Shown in pieces: positions 34,366 through 46,702 of a stretch of DNA of 64,000 nucleotides. Each line of letters starts with the position of its first letter. Positions within the stretch are counted from its first letter, which is position 1. Location of the stretch: NCBI GenBank assembly GCA_035048495.1, contig CM068545.1:22850741-22914740 (forward strand), in the 5' to 3' direction. Made by a program: the position numbers and the translations under genes. This DNA comes from Euptelea pleiosperma (lineage: Eukaryota > Streptophyta > Magnoliopsida > Ranunculales > Eupteleaceae). Under the pieces are notes generated by a model, which had not been told where the DNA came from, ran no database searches, and saw only the letters and a list, made by a program, of their open reading frames with translations.

Positions 34366-37300
34366 GTGAGTACATCTGAGGAGTCATCTTCTGTCAAGTC
34401 AGAGATCATTGTTGCCCCACCCAGTCTGGGAAGTCATGGTGATCACAGCCCGGGCCTACAGATCACTACGGTGAAACTTGACGGGACCAACTACCTCGCA
34501 TGGTCTTAATCTGCCAAGATGTACATCACCGGATGAGGCAAAGCCGACTATATCACTGGACGCATCACTGCACCTGATTCCTCCGATGCCACGTTTGAGA
34601 AGTGGGAAGCGGAAAACTCGATGGTTATGTCATGGCTGCTTCATTCCATGCATCCATCGATCAGCACAGGCTTCCTCTTTCTCCCGACTGCCAAGGATAT
34701 ATGGGACACGGCATCTCAGACCTACTCCCAAGATGGAAATTTTGCTAGGATGTATGAACTTCAGCAGGAGATAGCACAGCTGAAGCAAGGCGATCTTCCT
34801 TTGGGATCATACTACGCTGCGTTACACAGCAAGTGGGAAGAGGTAGATCACTACCAGACCTACACCCCTGCATGTACCAAGGATGCTACGGAGTTCCGAA
34901 AGATGATTGTACGCGGACGCATATTCGAGTTTCTTGGCGGCTTGAACCAGAGCTATGAGCAGGTTCGAGCCAACATCTTGGGCAGAGATCCACCGCCGTC
35001 GACCATTGCACAGGTCTACTCCTACATCCAGAGCGAGGACAGCAGGAGGAGAGCCATGAGCTCTAAGACAGATGCCGATGTTCCTTTATCTGAGAAGTCT
35101 GCCTTGGCCACTCAGAAATTGAGCAAACCCACATCCAAGAAGGATGGGGATCTTGATGATCGTGATCGACTCAGATGTGATCACTGTGGCAAGCGTCGCC
35201 ACACTTGGGAGACCTGCTGGAGTCTTCATGGTCGTCCTACACAGTTCTCTGGGGGGAAGCAAGGCTCCTCAAAGAAGCCCTCTGGTAGCAAACATGGAAC
35301 CTCAGCCGCTCATGCCACCAGCCAAGATTCCTCTGATGTGACCCCTTCCTCTGGGCAGTCCAACACCATCTCTAGCATGGACATTGACAGGCTTCGACAA
35401 TTACTTACTCAGCTTGATGGCCCTTCTCCACCTACATCATCCTTTGCTCAGACAGGTACATCCCATTCAGCCCACCATGTGTCTACGGCACCCATTGGTC
35501 ATTCCTGGATCATTGACTCTGGTGCCTCCGATCATATGACTGGTATGCCATCCCTTTTCTCCACTTATAATATCTGCTCAGGTAAGGACAAGGTCCGCGT
35601 GGCCGATGGCACCTTCTCCTCTATCTCAGGGAAGGGCACTATCTCTGCCACACCTACTTTGTCTTTATCCTCTGTACTTCATGTTCCTAAATTCACCACT
35701 AACCTGCTTTCTGTTAGCCATCTTACTAAGAGCCTAAACTGCGGTGTTACTTTTTTTCCTACTCACTGTGTTTTTCAGGACTTGGAGACGAGGCGGATGA
35801 TTGGCAGTGGTCGTGAGGATGGTGGATTGTACCTGCTCGATAGCCAGCCGACTTCATATTCTGTTGCACATCAGTCTAGTGCCAATGTCAGTAGTTCTAG
35901 CGTTAATAAAGACCTGTTAATGCGATGGCATAACAGGCTAGGTCATTTACCGCTTTCAGTCATGAAGAGTCTGTTACCTCAGTTTGCGTCTATTCCATTT
36001 TTTGAGTTCAACTGTGAAACTTGTGTACTTGCAAAACAATGTCAGGTGTCTTTTCCGACCAGTAATAAAAAAAGTACGTTTCCTTTACAGCTTGTGCACT
36101 CTGATGTTTGGGGACCCAATCCCACCACTTCTATCTTTGGTTTTCGCTACTTTGTGGTTTTTGTGGATGACTATAGTCGTTACACTTGGATCTACCTTAT
36201 GAAATCAAAAAATGAGGTGCATACTATCTTTCAGACCTTCCATAAAATGGTGTGCAATCAATTGGGCACCACCCTAAAAGTCCTAGGCACTGACAATGGG
36301 GGGGGAATACATGTACAGTGGCCTTGCCTCCTACTTTGAAGAGCATGGAATTCTTCATCAGACTTCATGTGCCGATACACCTCAACAGAATGGGACCGCT
36401 GAGCGAAAGCATCGTCATGTCCTGGAGGTTGCTAGGGCACTTCTTCTTGGTACTCGGGTACCCAAGGGTTATTGGGCTGACGCTGTGTTGACGGCATCTT
36501 ACTTGATAAATCGGATGCCTTCTCGTGTCTTGGGGTCGAAGTCTCCCCTTTCACTCCCGTTTCCTTCCTGTCTTGTGTTCTCCATTCCACCTAAGGTCTT
36601 TGGTTGTGTTTGCTATGTTCACGCCCATCACAGGAATGACAAGTTAGATCCGAAAGCCGTTCGATGTGTGTTCCTTGGCTATTCGTCCACTCAGAAGGGA
36701 TATCGGTGTTTCCATCCCTCTACCCGTCGTCGATTTGTTTCTCTAGATGTTACCTTTTTTGAGAGTCTTCCCTTCTTCTCAGTTGATCGGACTTCTCTTC
36801 AGGGGGAGCTTGGGAATATTGACGAGAGTCCGATACCTCCACAGGGGGAGATTCCTCAACCAGTACCCCTTTATTTGCCTGATGAGTCTCCTGTACCCTT
36901 GTCCTTATCTCCTACTGACACTGTGCCACAGGATCCGCAGCTGAAGACATATGCCAGACGACGTCAAAAAGAGAAACAGTCCACCATCCAAGCTCACTGC
37001 CAGGAAATCCAACTCGATCCAGGTAATCGTGTCCTCAGTGATCCTCATGATGATATGTCTGTTGCTCCTTCTACTATCCTTCCCATATACATTGATGTAC
37101 CTATTGCTCATCGGAAGGGTGTTCGGAACTGTGTTACCAAGCACCCTATCTCTCACTTTGTTTCCTATCAGCAGCTCTCACCATCCTACAGGGCATTTGC
37201 TACTTCCCTATCCAGTGTCGCTCTGCCATCCCGTGTCTCAGATGCCCTTAGCCAGCCTCAGTGGAAAGCAGCCATGCTAGAGGAGATGACAGCTCTAGAA

Positions 37301-38761
37301 AAGAATGGTACTTGGGATTTGGTTCCATTGCCTAGAGGAAAGAAACCCGTGGGGTGCAAGTGGGTATATACAGTGAAATACAAAGCAGATGGAAGCATCG
37401 ACAGGTACAAGGCCCGTCTCATTGCAAAAGGGTACACACAGACTTATGGGATTGACTACCAAGAGACGTTTGCTCCTGTGGCCAAGATGAACTCAGTTCG
37501 AGTTCTGTTATCTCTAGCGACAAATTTTTCTTGGCCCCTCCACCAGTTGGATGTCAAGAATGCCTTCCTCCATGGTGATCTAGAGGAAGAGGTCTACATG
37601 ACAGGTCCTCTGGGGTTCAGTCCAACTGGGAGTAAGGAACTTGTGTGCAGACTGAAGAAAGCCTTGTATGGGCTTAAACAGTCACCAAGGGCTTGGTTCG
37701 AGAGGTTCAGTTCCGCAGTCAAGAAGATTGGCTACTCGCAGAGTCAGGCGGACCACACTCTTTTCATTAAGAGAAGTCAAGGTCGTCTTACTGCTCTTAT
37801 TGTGTATGTGGATGATATCGTAGTCACAGGAGATGACCCAGATGAGGTTTGTAAATTGAAAAAATACCTCGGTACAGAGTTCGAAATCAAGGATCTGGGA
37901 ACCTTGAGATACTTTCTAGGCATTGAGGTTGCTAGGTCAAAGCAGGGTGTGTTCATCTCACAAAGAAAGTATGTACTTGATCTCCTTTGAGAGTCAGGAA
38001 ACTTGGGAGTTAAACCAGCCGATACGCCTATAGAGCAGCAACGTCGGCTGAATCTTGTTGATGGGGATCCCATTGCTGATACAGGCCAGTTCCAGAGACT
38101 TGTTGGGCGTCTCATCTACCTTTCGCTGACACGACCAGATATTGCATATGCAGTTAGTGTCATCAGTCAGTTCATGCATGCCCCTCGCTCTCCACATCTT
38201 GAAGCAACACACCGAGTGTTACGCTATCTTAAGGGGGCTCCAGGGAAGGGTATCCTGTTTAGTAAGAATGGACACCTGCGAGTTGAAGCTTATACAGACG
38301 CTGACTGGGCAGGTTCAGTCACTGACAGACGTTCCACATCAGGGTACTGTACGTATGTGGGGGGTAATCTAGTGTCTTGGCGCAACAAAAAGCAACCAGT
38401 TGTCGCTCGCTCCAGTGCCGAAGCAGAGTACCGTTCTATGGCTCATGGTGTATGTGAGCTTCTATGGTTGAAGACTATGCTCAGTGAGCTCGGATATCCT
38501 GTCAAAGGGTCTATGCAGCTGTATCGTGACAATAAAGCAGCCATCAGCATTGCTCATAATCCAGTTCAACACGACAGGACAAAGCACATTGAGGTAGACC
38601 GTCACTTCATCAAAGAGAAGCTTGGTCAAGGACTTATTTGCACACCGTATGTCCATACTGCTGATCAAGTTGCAGATGTGTTAACTAAATGTGTTACTAA
38701 AGGGATCTTAGAGCACCTGTTATCCAAGCTGGGCATGATAGATATCTTCGCACCAGCTTGA
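34366..38761 (+). pseudogene. copia-2 gag-pol, broken by three stops and a frameshift
   Basis: Gag begins around 34366, where a GTG stands at a plausible start position, and includes TVKLDGTNYLAWS and a CCHC knuckle CDHCGKRRHTWETC (35176-35217). Protease has WIIDSGASDHMTG. Integrase has HNRLGHLPLSVMKSLL, HSDVWGP, the LGTDNGG active-site region and PQQNGTAERKHRHVLEVAR. RT has [27 protein letters not shown] and YVDD. RNase H has YTDADWAGS and RSSAEAEYR. Lesions: TAA 34507-34509, TGA 34534-34536, one extra G in a G run at about 36298-36305 (eight where seven keep frame), and TGA 37988-37990. The downstream catalytic residues are intact. A full protein cannot be made. Confidence 0.94.
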
Positions 38762-38768
38762 GGGGGAG

Positions 38769-38978
38769 TGTTGTCAGGGACCTACTTGTAATATCTTATA
38801 TTCTACAGGGGGCCCTTGTAATATTGTAAAACTTTACTTAATTTATATATTGGGTGAAATCGTGTAGGTTATTCTAAGCTCTACACGATTTCTCCTCTTT
38901 CCCCTATTCTCTTCACCTCTCCTATCTTCCATCTCTAACCCTAATCTCTTATCCTGGTTACGATCCAAGATTACAACA
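38769..38978 (+). repeat. copia-2 3' LTR
   Basis: 210 bp, three substitutions relative to the 5' LTR. It is preceded by the polypurine tract and followed by the CATTT target duplication. Confidence 0.95.
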
Positions 38979-38983
38979 CATTT

Positions 38984-39962
38984 TATATATTGAAAGCATT
39001 TTTCTATATACCGAGGAAAGAGTGCCTATGCCTTTTTCTATTGGTGCAAGAATGGTAGCTCATGAGCCACTATATTAATCTGGTCCTGTGTGTTTGAACA
39101 CCATGAATTCTTCGTCTCCTGCACTTGAACCATGGTGCCAAAAGCAATACACTGTTTTGGTTGAATATCTCATTGTGTTCGAACACCTGCGAAATTACAG
39201 GACCCATGATTTAGGAACCCAAATGAGACTTTATCATAGTGGCTTAAATTGATATACCCCATTCATATGTGGGATGGTACTTGGTGTAATTTCCTTTGCT
39301 GTATTGACACCATGTTCCTGCATATTCTTGGAAAACAGATTCTTGTAAGCTAATTCATTCTCTTTCATACTGTACTCTTGAAACAGCTCCTTGCATTACC
39401 ACAGGATTCTTGTGTTACACATGCAGGTTCCCAGGTTGAATGATTTGTCTGAAGCTACAAAAGGCCTGTGATTTATTTGCCCATTGGTGTTGTATTTCCC
39501 TGTTGCCATTGTAGAACAGTCCATTTTCTGTTCCTTTCTTTTGCGGATTATTTATTTCTTGACAGTGATTGTTTGGCTTGTGAGATTGCAAAGCATCTTT
39601 TTCTTTTTGCCGGAAAGAATGTTCGGTCGATTTGTATCAAAGTGGTGGTTGTAAATTGAAAGTCGGATAATGTGTATATATCCATTTATATTCATGCATC
39701 TCTAGCGAAAGTCTCTAGTCTTTTGAAATACTTTCGTTGCTACTCAAGCATGGTTCGAAGTCTCGGCCGAACCAATCCAAAAATGGATCGTCTCGGGCCG
39801 AGATCACTGTTTCCCTGGGAAATCTCACTTTGTCTCTGGGAAAAAGGCGGCAAAGCAAAAGCTAACTAGATGGAGGCTTATGTTTATGGCTAGAGTTCAA
39901 TACAAAACTATGCATGGCCTGACCAGTTCCTTGGAGTTGCTTGTGATAATTTATAGTGCCAC
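38984..39962 (+). other. MAPKKK 3' flank / probable displaced 3' UTR
   Basis: Sequence that was next to the MAPKKK stop before copia-2 inserted. T-rich, with ATATATCC and AATAATGTG stretches after 39660 that could serve polyadenylation. No recognisable ORF. Confidence 0.4.
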
Positions 39963-40380
39963 TTCTAAACCCATCAAATGTGGTTTTAAAGTTAACGATA
40001 AACGGTCCATAATTCTTTGACCATCCTCGCCAAGAATCATCCCATTCTAACACTTCTAATTTATAAATTGGCCCGAGTCAATTTTTGTTGTAAAAAATGT
40101 TGTATGAAATTGTTGTCCCCCGATCTTGACCCATATATATATATCGGGGGACAACATTTTCATACAACGTTTTGGACAACAAAAATTTGGTGTGGCCCAA
40201 TATATAAATTAAAATTTTTGGAATGGATGATTTTTGGCGAGGATGGTCTCTATGGTGAGGAGATCATCCTCACAAAAATTCAAATCATTCTGATATTCGT
40301 AGACCGGTTTACAAGTTGAAGAATTATGGAACGTCTATATTTATCGTTAACTTGAAAACCACATTTGATGGGGTTAGAAC
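39963..40380. mobile_element. Large foldback (nested inverted repeat) element
   Basis: The outer arms 39963-40017 and 40316-40380 pair over about 55 bp (CATCAAATGTGGTTTT, GTTAACGATAAA, CCATAATTCTT), with an 8-bp insertion in the right arm. The inner arms 40019-40123 and 40140-40246 pair over about 100 bp around a TATATATATA centre; both carry ATGTTGT(C)CCCCGAT-like cores. It would fold into a long hairpin. No coding capacity. Confidence 0.75.
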
Positions 40381-40508
40381 TTTCAGAATTTGCTTATTTT
40401 TTGTAGGGATGATCTATAGGACGAGGAGATCATCCTCACCAAAAATCAGCTATTGATTCATCTTCCAAGTGGGTGCGCCCAAAATTGTTGTATGAAAATG
40501 TTGTCCCC

Positions 40509-40800
40509 TGGTGGGGCCCACATGGAAATCAAGTTAGACAATCCAACCATACATTGAGTTGTCCTTGTCATGATGTTCATCACCAAGAATCAGTTCATTT
40601 CGACATTGCGAAGTATATAAAAAATAGACCCAAAATAGTGGTTTATTTGGATGGTCTGGATTTTTCAAATTAAAGTCATATTTTCATGAAGTTAAGAATG
40701 TCGAAATGTCCTGATATTTTTTTGAGAGGGTAACCATAGTATGAAAAACTCACTGAGCAATTGGATTGTCCAACATGATCTCCATGTGGGCCCCACCACC
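40509..40800. mobile_element. MITE with GGTGGGGCCCACATGGA ends
   Basis: The left end GGTGGGGCCCACATGGA (from 40510) and the reverse complement of the right end (to 40800) match over about 40 bp, through GACAATCCAA. The interior is AT-rich and non-coding. Length about 290 bp. Confidence 0.65.
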
Positions 40801-41270
40801 GGTTGAAAATGTAAGCTCGAAAAGATATTTAACAAGCTTCTGGAGCTTACAAAAAGATATGGATTTGTTAAGTTTTATCTCATTGTTGCAGCATTCCATT
40901 CTCTACTGAAGATATATCAAAGGCCATTCCTGCGTGAATATCCTTATGCCCTGTTTCTTGTCCCAGATCCAGCGTAAATGGTCCCACTTTTTTGATGTGG
41001 ACTCCACTTTTTTGAAGTCGTGTTGCGACAGCGAAAGTTCTCTCAAATTCATGTGGGTGACTCAGATGTTGCTTAGAACCATGTCTATTGAAAAAAGAGA
41101 AATAAAAACTTGAAAATTGCAGTTGCGGAAATGCATCAACTTTGATATTGTGACCTAGAGAAGGGCCGATAACATATAATTTCCTGGAAATCACGAAGGA
41201 AAAAGATGTAACGAGGTATTCCTCAAGCAATTTGGTGTGAGCATCGATGCACGATTTTTGTTACTCACCA

Positions 41271-41527
41271 CTGCCATCTGGGCCCACTAACCGCATGGCT
41301 GTTTAGCCCACCCCTTAGTAGACATTCATACCAAAAATCACCCTGATTGGTAATCTCTAACCATGAGATTTAGTACTTTTTTATGCGATTATTGCCCTTG
41401 ACTCAAACCTTTTTTTTGAGTACTAAAACCAACGGCTAAAAATCATCGAACAAGCTGATTTTTTGTACCAATGTCTACCAAGGGGTGGGCTAAACATCCA
41501 TGCGTTCAGTGGACCCAGATGGCACTT
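41271..41527. mobile_element. Foldback MITE (GGATGTTTAGCCCACC family)
   Basis: Arms of about 70 bp, 41271-41343 and 41455-41527, pair from GCCATCTGGG(C/T)CCACT through CGCATGG(C/A)TGTTTAGCCCACCCC to ACAAAAATCA. Close relative of the copy at 56526-56785. Confidence 0.7.
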
Positions 41528-42461
41528 AATTATAGGTTGAAGGATAAAAAAAATCTCGGCCCTGATGCCCGCAGCCGCCACACCTAAGAAAGCCGCCAGG
41601 AGAAAAGTATTCTCTAGAATGGGTCAAAGTCGATTAATTTGAGTGGTCGATGATGATACTAAAGGATCTTATCTTCCGTATATTTCTCACGTTGGGCCGA
41701 GAGGTTTATTTTTGAGTTCTACTGGTTCTAGATCATTTGGGATTTTGCCTGAAGGTGCCAACCATGTCTTCTTAAGTATATTTCCTATTCTTTTGATTCC
41801 TTCTTATGTTTTGGTTAATAAATCTAAATGCATTTGCTTGATGCAGCCACCCAACTGGATTTCGAAGCTTTACATCTGGGCTAGTCTTCTCTCGGTGACT
41901 CGAGTCTTGAGATCATAGCTGCGTAAGAGAAAGGTAGCCGGACTCCTTTCACTGATCACCCTTTTCTGCCTGAGCTTCTAAAGAAAGGTAACTGGTGGAC
42001 TCCTTTAATTTCACTGATTTTGTAAATGTTCCCTAACCAAACTGATTAATTAGATCTAGTAAGTATAGTATTGGCTCAACCAAACACATCTAGTCTAAAA
42101 GAGCTGATGAAAAGGAATATGCTAGAAGAGTTATAGTTCATAGAGGACGTCCTTAGTTTTTCATGCACTTTAAACAACCTCGGTGTTTATCCAAAGGAAC
42201 AGGATCCTGTGACTTGCCTTTTTCGACCGGCTCGGCTCCCGGGACTTGTTTTCTCGGGCATGGATTCTGAGAATCCAACTGTGGTTTTTGCATTTGGTTT
42301 CCTCGGATTCATCTTTATTGGTCTGAGTCGGATCAATATGTTCAAAAATCGGATCCAAATCTAGATCTACATAGATTTGACCTAGTCACCTAGGCTTGGG
42401 TCAATATTCTGGAGTATTACTTTCATATATTTTCCTCTCAATCATCTTTTTCTGCACGAGC
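41528..42461. other. Intergenic sequence, nothing recognised
   Basis: No ORF with recognisable similarity. A TTTGCTTGATGCAG stretch at about 41835-41848 looks like a splice acceptor, but no exon could be supported. Confidence 0.4.
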
Positions 42462-43913
42462 TGAAATTTTCTCTCTCAAACTATACCGATACGGGGTTGA
42501 ATAGGTATTAATTTTTTTTAACTATTATATGCAACCTAATTCAATTATTGGTCCGAGTAGGTGAAAGTTGTATAAATTTGTAAGTGATGATTATATAAAT
42601 AGAATGATTATCACAACCGAGTTAGATCAAATATATCTCCGTGATATATTATTTTTGGTTCATTTGTTATAATCTAAACAAGGTGCGGAATAAATATAAT
42701 CAAACTACTATACATGCAATGTTCATCGTGTAAACCTTTTTAAAAAAAAATAAAGGGACCACAACTAGACGTCAAAGTATCACTAATCAAAAAGTTATGA
42801 GTTATACAAGTTATCTATGCATCACTGTTTCTTATAGCATACAACCCATGGCCAACTGTTGGTGTGTTCACATCCTCTAGCTACCACGCTTCGAGTCCAC
42901 AACCGCCCTTCTGATCACGATCACCTTAGCTGTTTAGTTTGGTACACCTCAAACCTACCATTCGATCGGTACACCCTGATATTATTGACACTCTCCGGTC
43001 CTACCCCAGACGTTAAGGGTTCGGTACATCCTGACTATTCGAACATGGCTCAATAAGGTTTGAGACACATATGGTACTCTCTGGCTGACTAGGTTTAGAT
43101 TCTAGTGGGTAACCTAGGTAGAGATAAGATCAAGTTTATGGTGAAGTGAATACTTCAAGTAATGATCATGGAGATATATAGAAAAACCTAAATGGGATAA
43201 ACAAGGGTTACCTGGGTTTTTCTCTCCGCAAGGCTCGACTCTCAAGATATGAGTGGGACACTAAAGCTCCGAGGCTTTGAGAGTCTAAGTATGTTGAATA
43301 TTTATACTTATGTGTATTTCTCTAAGCCTTAAATGAGTTTATATAGAGTTAAGCTCGAGTGTGGGCCTTTAGAGGTTGTGGGGAAGTGGAAAACAAGTTT
43401 TCTAGAATGCGAAGAAAAAGTCCTTCATCGGTCTAATCGATTGGGACAAGAAGAGTTTCTTCTATCCAAAGTCCAATCGATTGGGACAGAAAGAATTTCT
43501 TCTATCCAAAGTCCAATCGATGACATTCAATGTCCAATTTATTGGACAAATCCGATCGATTGGACTTCTCAGATATATATTAAAAGGATTTTTTTTAAGT
43601 ATAAATCAGATATCTTCTCACGTGACTTAGTTTTAGTTGATTTTACAACTAGTCCTCATATCTTTAGGGCCACTAAGTCATTTACCATCTTAAACGTGTG
43701 AGCACGTAAAATTGCAGACAAATATGAGTCTTCAAATGAATCAGTCTTCAATCTTCTAAGTCTTCGGTCTTCGTCTTTTAGTCTTCAGGCAATCAATAAT
43801 GATGCATACCACGACATACTCTCAAGGCCCAACTGGTACACGTAGGATAGGTACACAATGTATTTTTTGTCATACAAAATTATGCCAAACAAAGTATGAA
43901 TATATTTCTTACA
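42462..43913 (-). repeat. 3' LTR of an older SIRE-like copia element
   Basis: On the minus strand it starts TGTAAGAAATATA after a polypurine tract CAAAGGGGAGAT (plus 43914-43925), the arrangement typical of SIRE/Maximus copia elements. It aligns loosely over its length with the LTRs at 45675-50056 and 53533-55228. It has its own AATCGATT cluster at about 43436-43565. The internal region continues to 44256, is interrupted by the CACTA element, and resumes at 56999. Gag-pol and the other LTR are not found. Confidence 0.75.
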
Positions 43914-44279
43914 ATCTCCCCTTTGACAATTTCTTGGCAAAAATACTCACATAAAGAGTAAACAAAAATATAAAATACAATCCCAACCCTTTACATGAAT
44001 CACTCACTTTCTCAATCACTCGAAAAAAAAATAAACAAACAATAATAATTCGATTGGTCTGTTTCCTCCATATCCACCAACAACTAATACTTGACAGTAT
44101 CGTCGGAATAAATAAAATAAATGAAATGCATGTGCAGTGAGTGAGAATCTATATACACATCGTAAAACATATACTAGTTGACATAATAAGATAAATTAAT
44201 TCAATGAAAATCATGGGAGTCACTACTTCCCCTAAATTTTTCCTTCCTATTTCATACACTACAAGAAATTTGCCTTTTA

Positions 44280-44790
44280 GCCGTAAAAATTTTCTCGGCT
44301 AAATGTCTTAAAGTTGCCACTAAATCTTTTAGGGAAGACATTTTCATCGTCACTAGGATGCCGCGGAAAGTGCTGTGGCTAAAAGTTTTAGCTGCAACTT
44401 TATAAAATATATATCACCACTAAAAGTGAACTTTTCAGCTACGACATTATTGTTGTCGCTAAAATAAACTATGTAGCCACGCAATTTATCATCACTAATT
44501 ATTGTCACTAAAGGTATAAATCACTATTAAAGTAAAAAATTAAAAGTACTTTTTAGTGGCGACGTCTACTCGCGGCAAAAAAAGTACATTTAGCTACACC
44601 ACATATTGTCAAGTGTTTGGTATCGTAGTTTTAGTGGCGACTTTTAGTCACGGTTAAAATAATTTTATGTTTAGCTGCAACTACATATCGCCACAAAAAT
44701 GTTCGGTATCATAATTTTAGTAGCAACTTCTAGTTGTGGTTAAATTTTTTATGTTTAGCTACAACTAAATGTCGCTACAAAATGAGAAAA
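44280..44790. repeat. CACTA left subterminal repeat array
   Basis: Many direct and inverted copies of GCCACTAAA, GTCGCTAAA, TTTAGTGGCGAC and TTTAGC(T/C)(A/G)C. Such arrays bind transposase accessory protein in En/Spm-type elements. Confidence 0.75.
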
Positions 44791-45199
44791 TATTATTCTT
44801 AATGGATTTTTTTCTTTATATATACATGTTTTTTCATGAACATACTTATATATAAAATATAAATATAAAAATTCAATCACCACTAACCATTGAAATATAA
44901 TTTCAAATTTAATTTGTTTAAGTAAAATATTTATTCATAAATACAACTAAACTATATGTGCATCGTCATAACAAAAATACAAATAAAAAGATCACGGTCA
45001 TCGGGCTTTTGAGAAGCTCTGTATCACATGTCTTTGTTGGCCTGCATAAAAAATAAAATATGATTAGATATTATTTAAAAATATAACATATGAGATATAT
45101 GTGATAAATTAAAAATAATTAATATGCTCTAAGTTTAAAAAAAGAGCCCCAGATTTTAATGTCACACTCTAAAACCCATATCATATCAAAACAACTCAA

Positions 45200-45674
45200 T
45201 AACTATGTTTGACATATATTTGGAGTTGATTATGCCTATAGAGATATCATCAGTCTCGTCTATTTTATTGATACTTGAAAAAATTGTCACCTAATAGAAA
45301 CAGTTTATAAATTGAATTCAAGATCTATACAATCCCTAATGTCGACTAGTCATTCATTTCATTCCACAAATAACATGGGTTACATAAAGGAACTAGGTAG
45401 TTTTACACCACTTATTTTTGGGAGAATTGAAAATACTTTGATTTTTTATGTTATCCAAAACATACAATAGATAAACCCCGTGAGACAATCTGAGATCCAT
45501 TTGACCCTATGTCCAAAAGCATTACTAACAGGTTTCTCTTTTTAATCACCAAGTACCTCAGAAGTTGGGAGGCAAGTTTTTGTTGATACTTAAATCTGGA
45601 ATTGACTATGATTACAAAAATGCGGCAGAGTCTCTTCTGTTTTATTGACGTTTGAAAAATTATCACCTAATAGA
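45200..45674. repeat. CACTA internal tandem duplication of about 370 bp
   Basis: The block with TTTTATTGA, TGAAAAAATTGTCACCTAATAGA and the following AAATTGAATTCAAGATCTATACAATC appears near 45262-45345 and again from about 45640, with its continuation displaced to 55233 by the copia insertion. Confidence 0.5.
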
Positions 45675-46702
45675 TGAAATAACCACCGGTCTATTCTCTT
45701 TAATCAAAAATACCTAGAAGGGGGGTTGATTATGTATTTAAAATTAATTATACCTAAACAGTTTTACTGGTCTAAGGTAGGATAACAAAATCGCATGCCT
45801 TAGTTGTTTGATAAATGATTATCATAACCAACTCAAGTCGAATATACTTCCGTGGTATATTTTCTTTTCGTCTTTTGATCTAATCAATATAGATAACGGA
45901 ATACAAACAAATAATCACACAAGACGAGATTTTTACGTGGAAACCTTAGCAAAGGAAAACCACAGGACCACATCCAGACGAAAAGTATCACTAACTAGAA
46001 AGATAAACGAAACAAAGGTTACCTACGCAGCATCGTTGCAAATACAGCTTTCAACTTTAGCCAAGGCCTACTACCGATGCATCCACGTCCTCTGAATCAA
46101 CGCTACGAGTCCATGCGCACCCTCCCAGCCAAGAAGCCTTGTCCGCTTGCTCAGTTTGGTACACCCCAAACCTACCGTCGATCAGCCACTCTAATCTTAA
46201 TTCTCAACACTCCAACTTTTACCGAAAGTGAAGGATTCAGTACACCCTGAACCCTAGGTTGCTCAATAGGTGTTGAGTCACACTGGTATATTCAGGCTAC
46301 TAGGTCAAATATCTATGTGGAAGACCTAAGCTGAGTAATGGATCAAGCTCTTAGCTTTGATCTAGAAGAGGAAGAAGCTCACAAGATGTTTATGAGAATA
46401 AAAAAAGCTTCTTGCTCTTCGAATGGACACTCTAATAAATAAACCTTTCTTCTCTCTATTCAATAGTTTAGAAGTGTAGAAGTGTGTTTAGAGAATGTAT
46501 AGAAGGGTTATATTTATAGAATTCGTAACCCTGAGTCCTTGTAGAGTGTGGGAGAGTGGAAACTAGAATTTTCGATCTGAGAAAGACTCAATCCGTGTGA
46601 AGTCCAATCGATTGTACTCTGGGTCCAATCGATTGGGTTTTGGGTCCAATCGATTGGTCTTGTATGGATGTGTTTTTTTCCTTCGTAAATACAATCAATT
46701 AT

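Larger units (their letters stand above)
33605..38978 (+). mobile_element. Ty1/copia retrotransposon (copia-2), complete but inactivated
   Basis: 5,374 bp with 210-bp LTRs (33605-33814 and 38769-38978), TG...CA ends and a perfect target duplication CATTT (33600-33604 and 38979-38983). Primer site TGGTATCAGAGC at 33815; polypurine tract CTTGAGGGGGAG at 38757-38768. The LTRs differ at 3 of 210 positions (1.4%), so the insertion is recent but older than the Athila element in the intron. The coding region has three nonsense changes and one frameshift. Confidence 0.96.
33592..39426 (+). other. Possible 3' UTR intron of the MAPKKK gene, holding the copia-2 insertion
   Basis: A donor-like GAG/GTAAAG occurs at 33592 and a TACACATGCAG acceptor ends at 39426. 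If used, they would remove the whole copia-2 element from the transcript. This rests on two short motifs only. Confidence 0.3.

Noticed and set aside
34478..34774. 98-codon ORF at the start of copia-2
   Set aside because: It is a shadow in another frame; the gag similarity is in the frame that contains the stops at 34507 and 34534.
41643..41918. 91-codon ORF with a nearby acceptor-like TTTGCTTGATGCAG
   Set aside because: No recognisable similarity, no matching donor or second exon, and codon usage gives no support.
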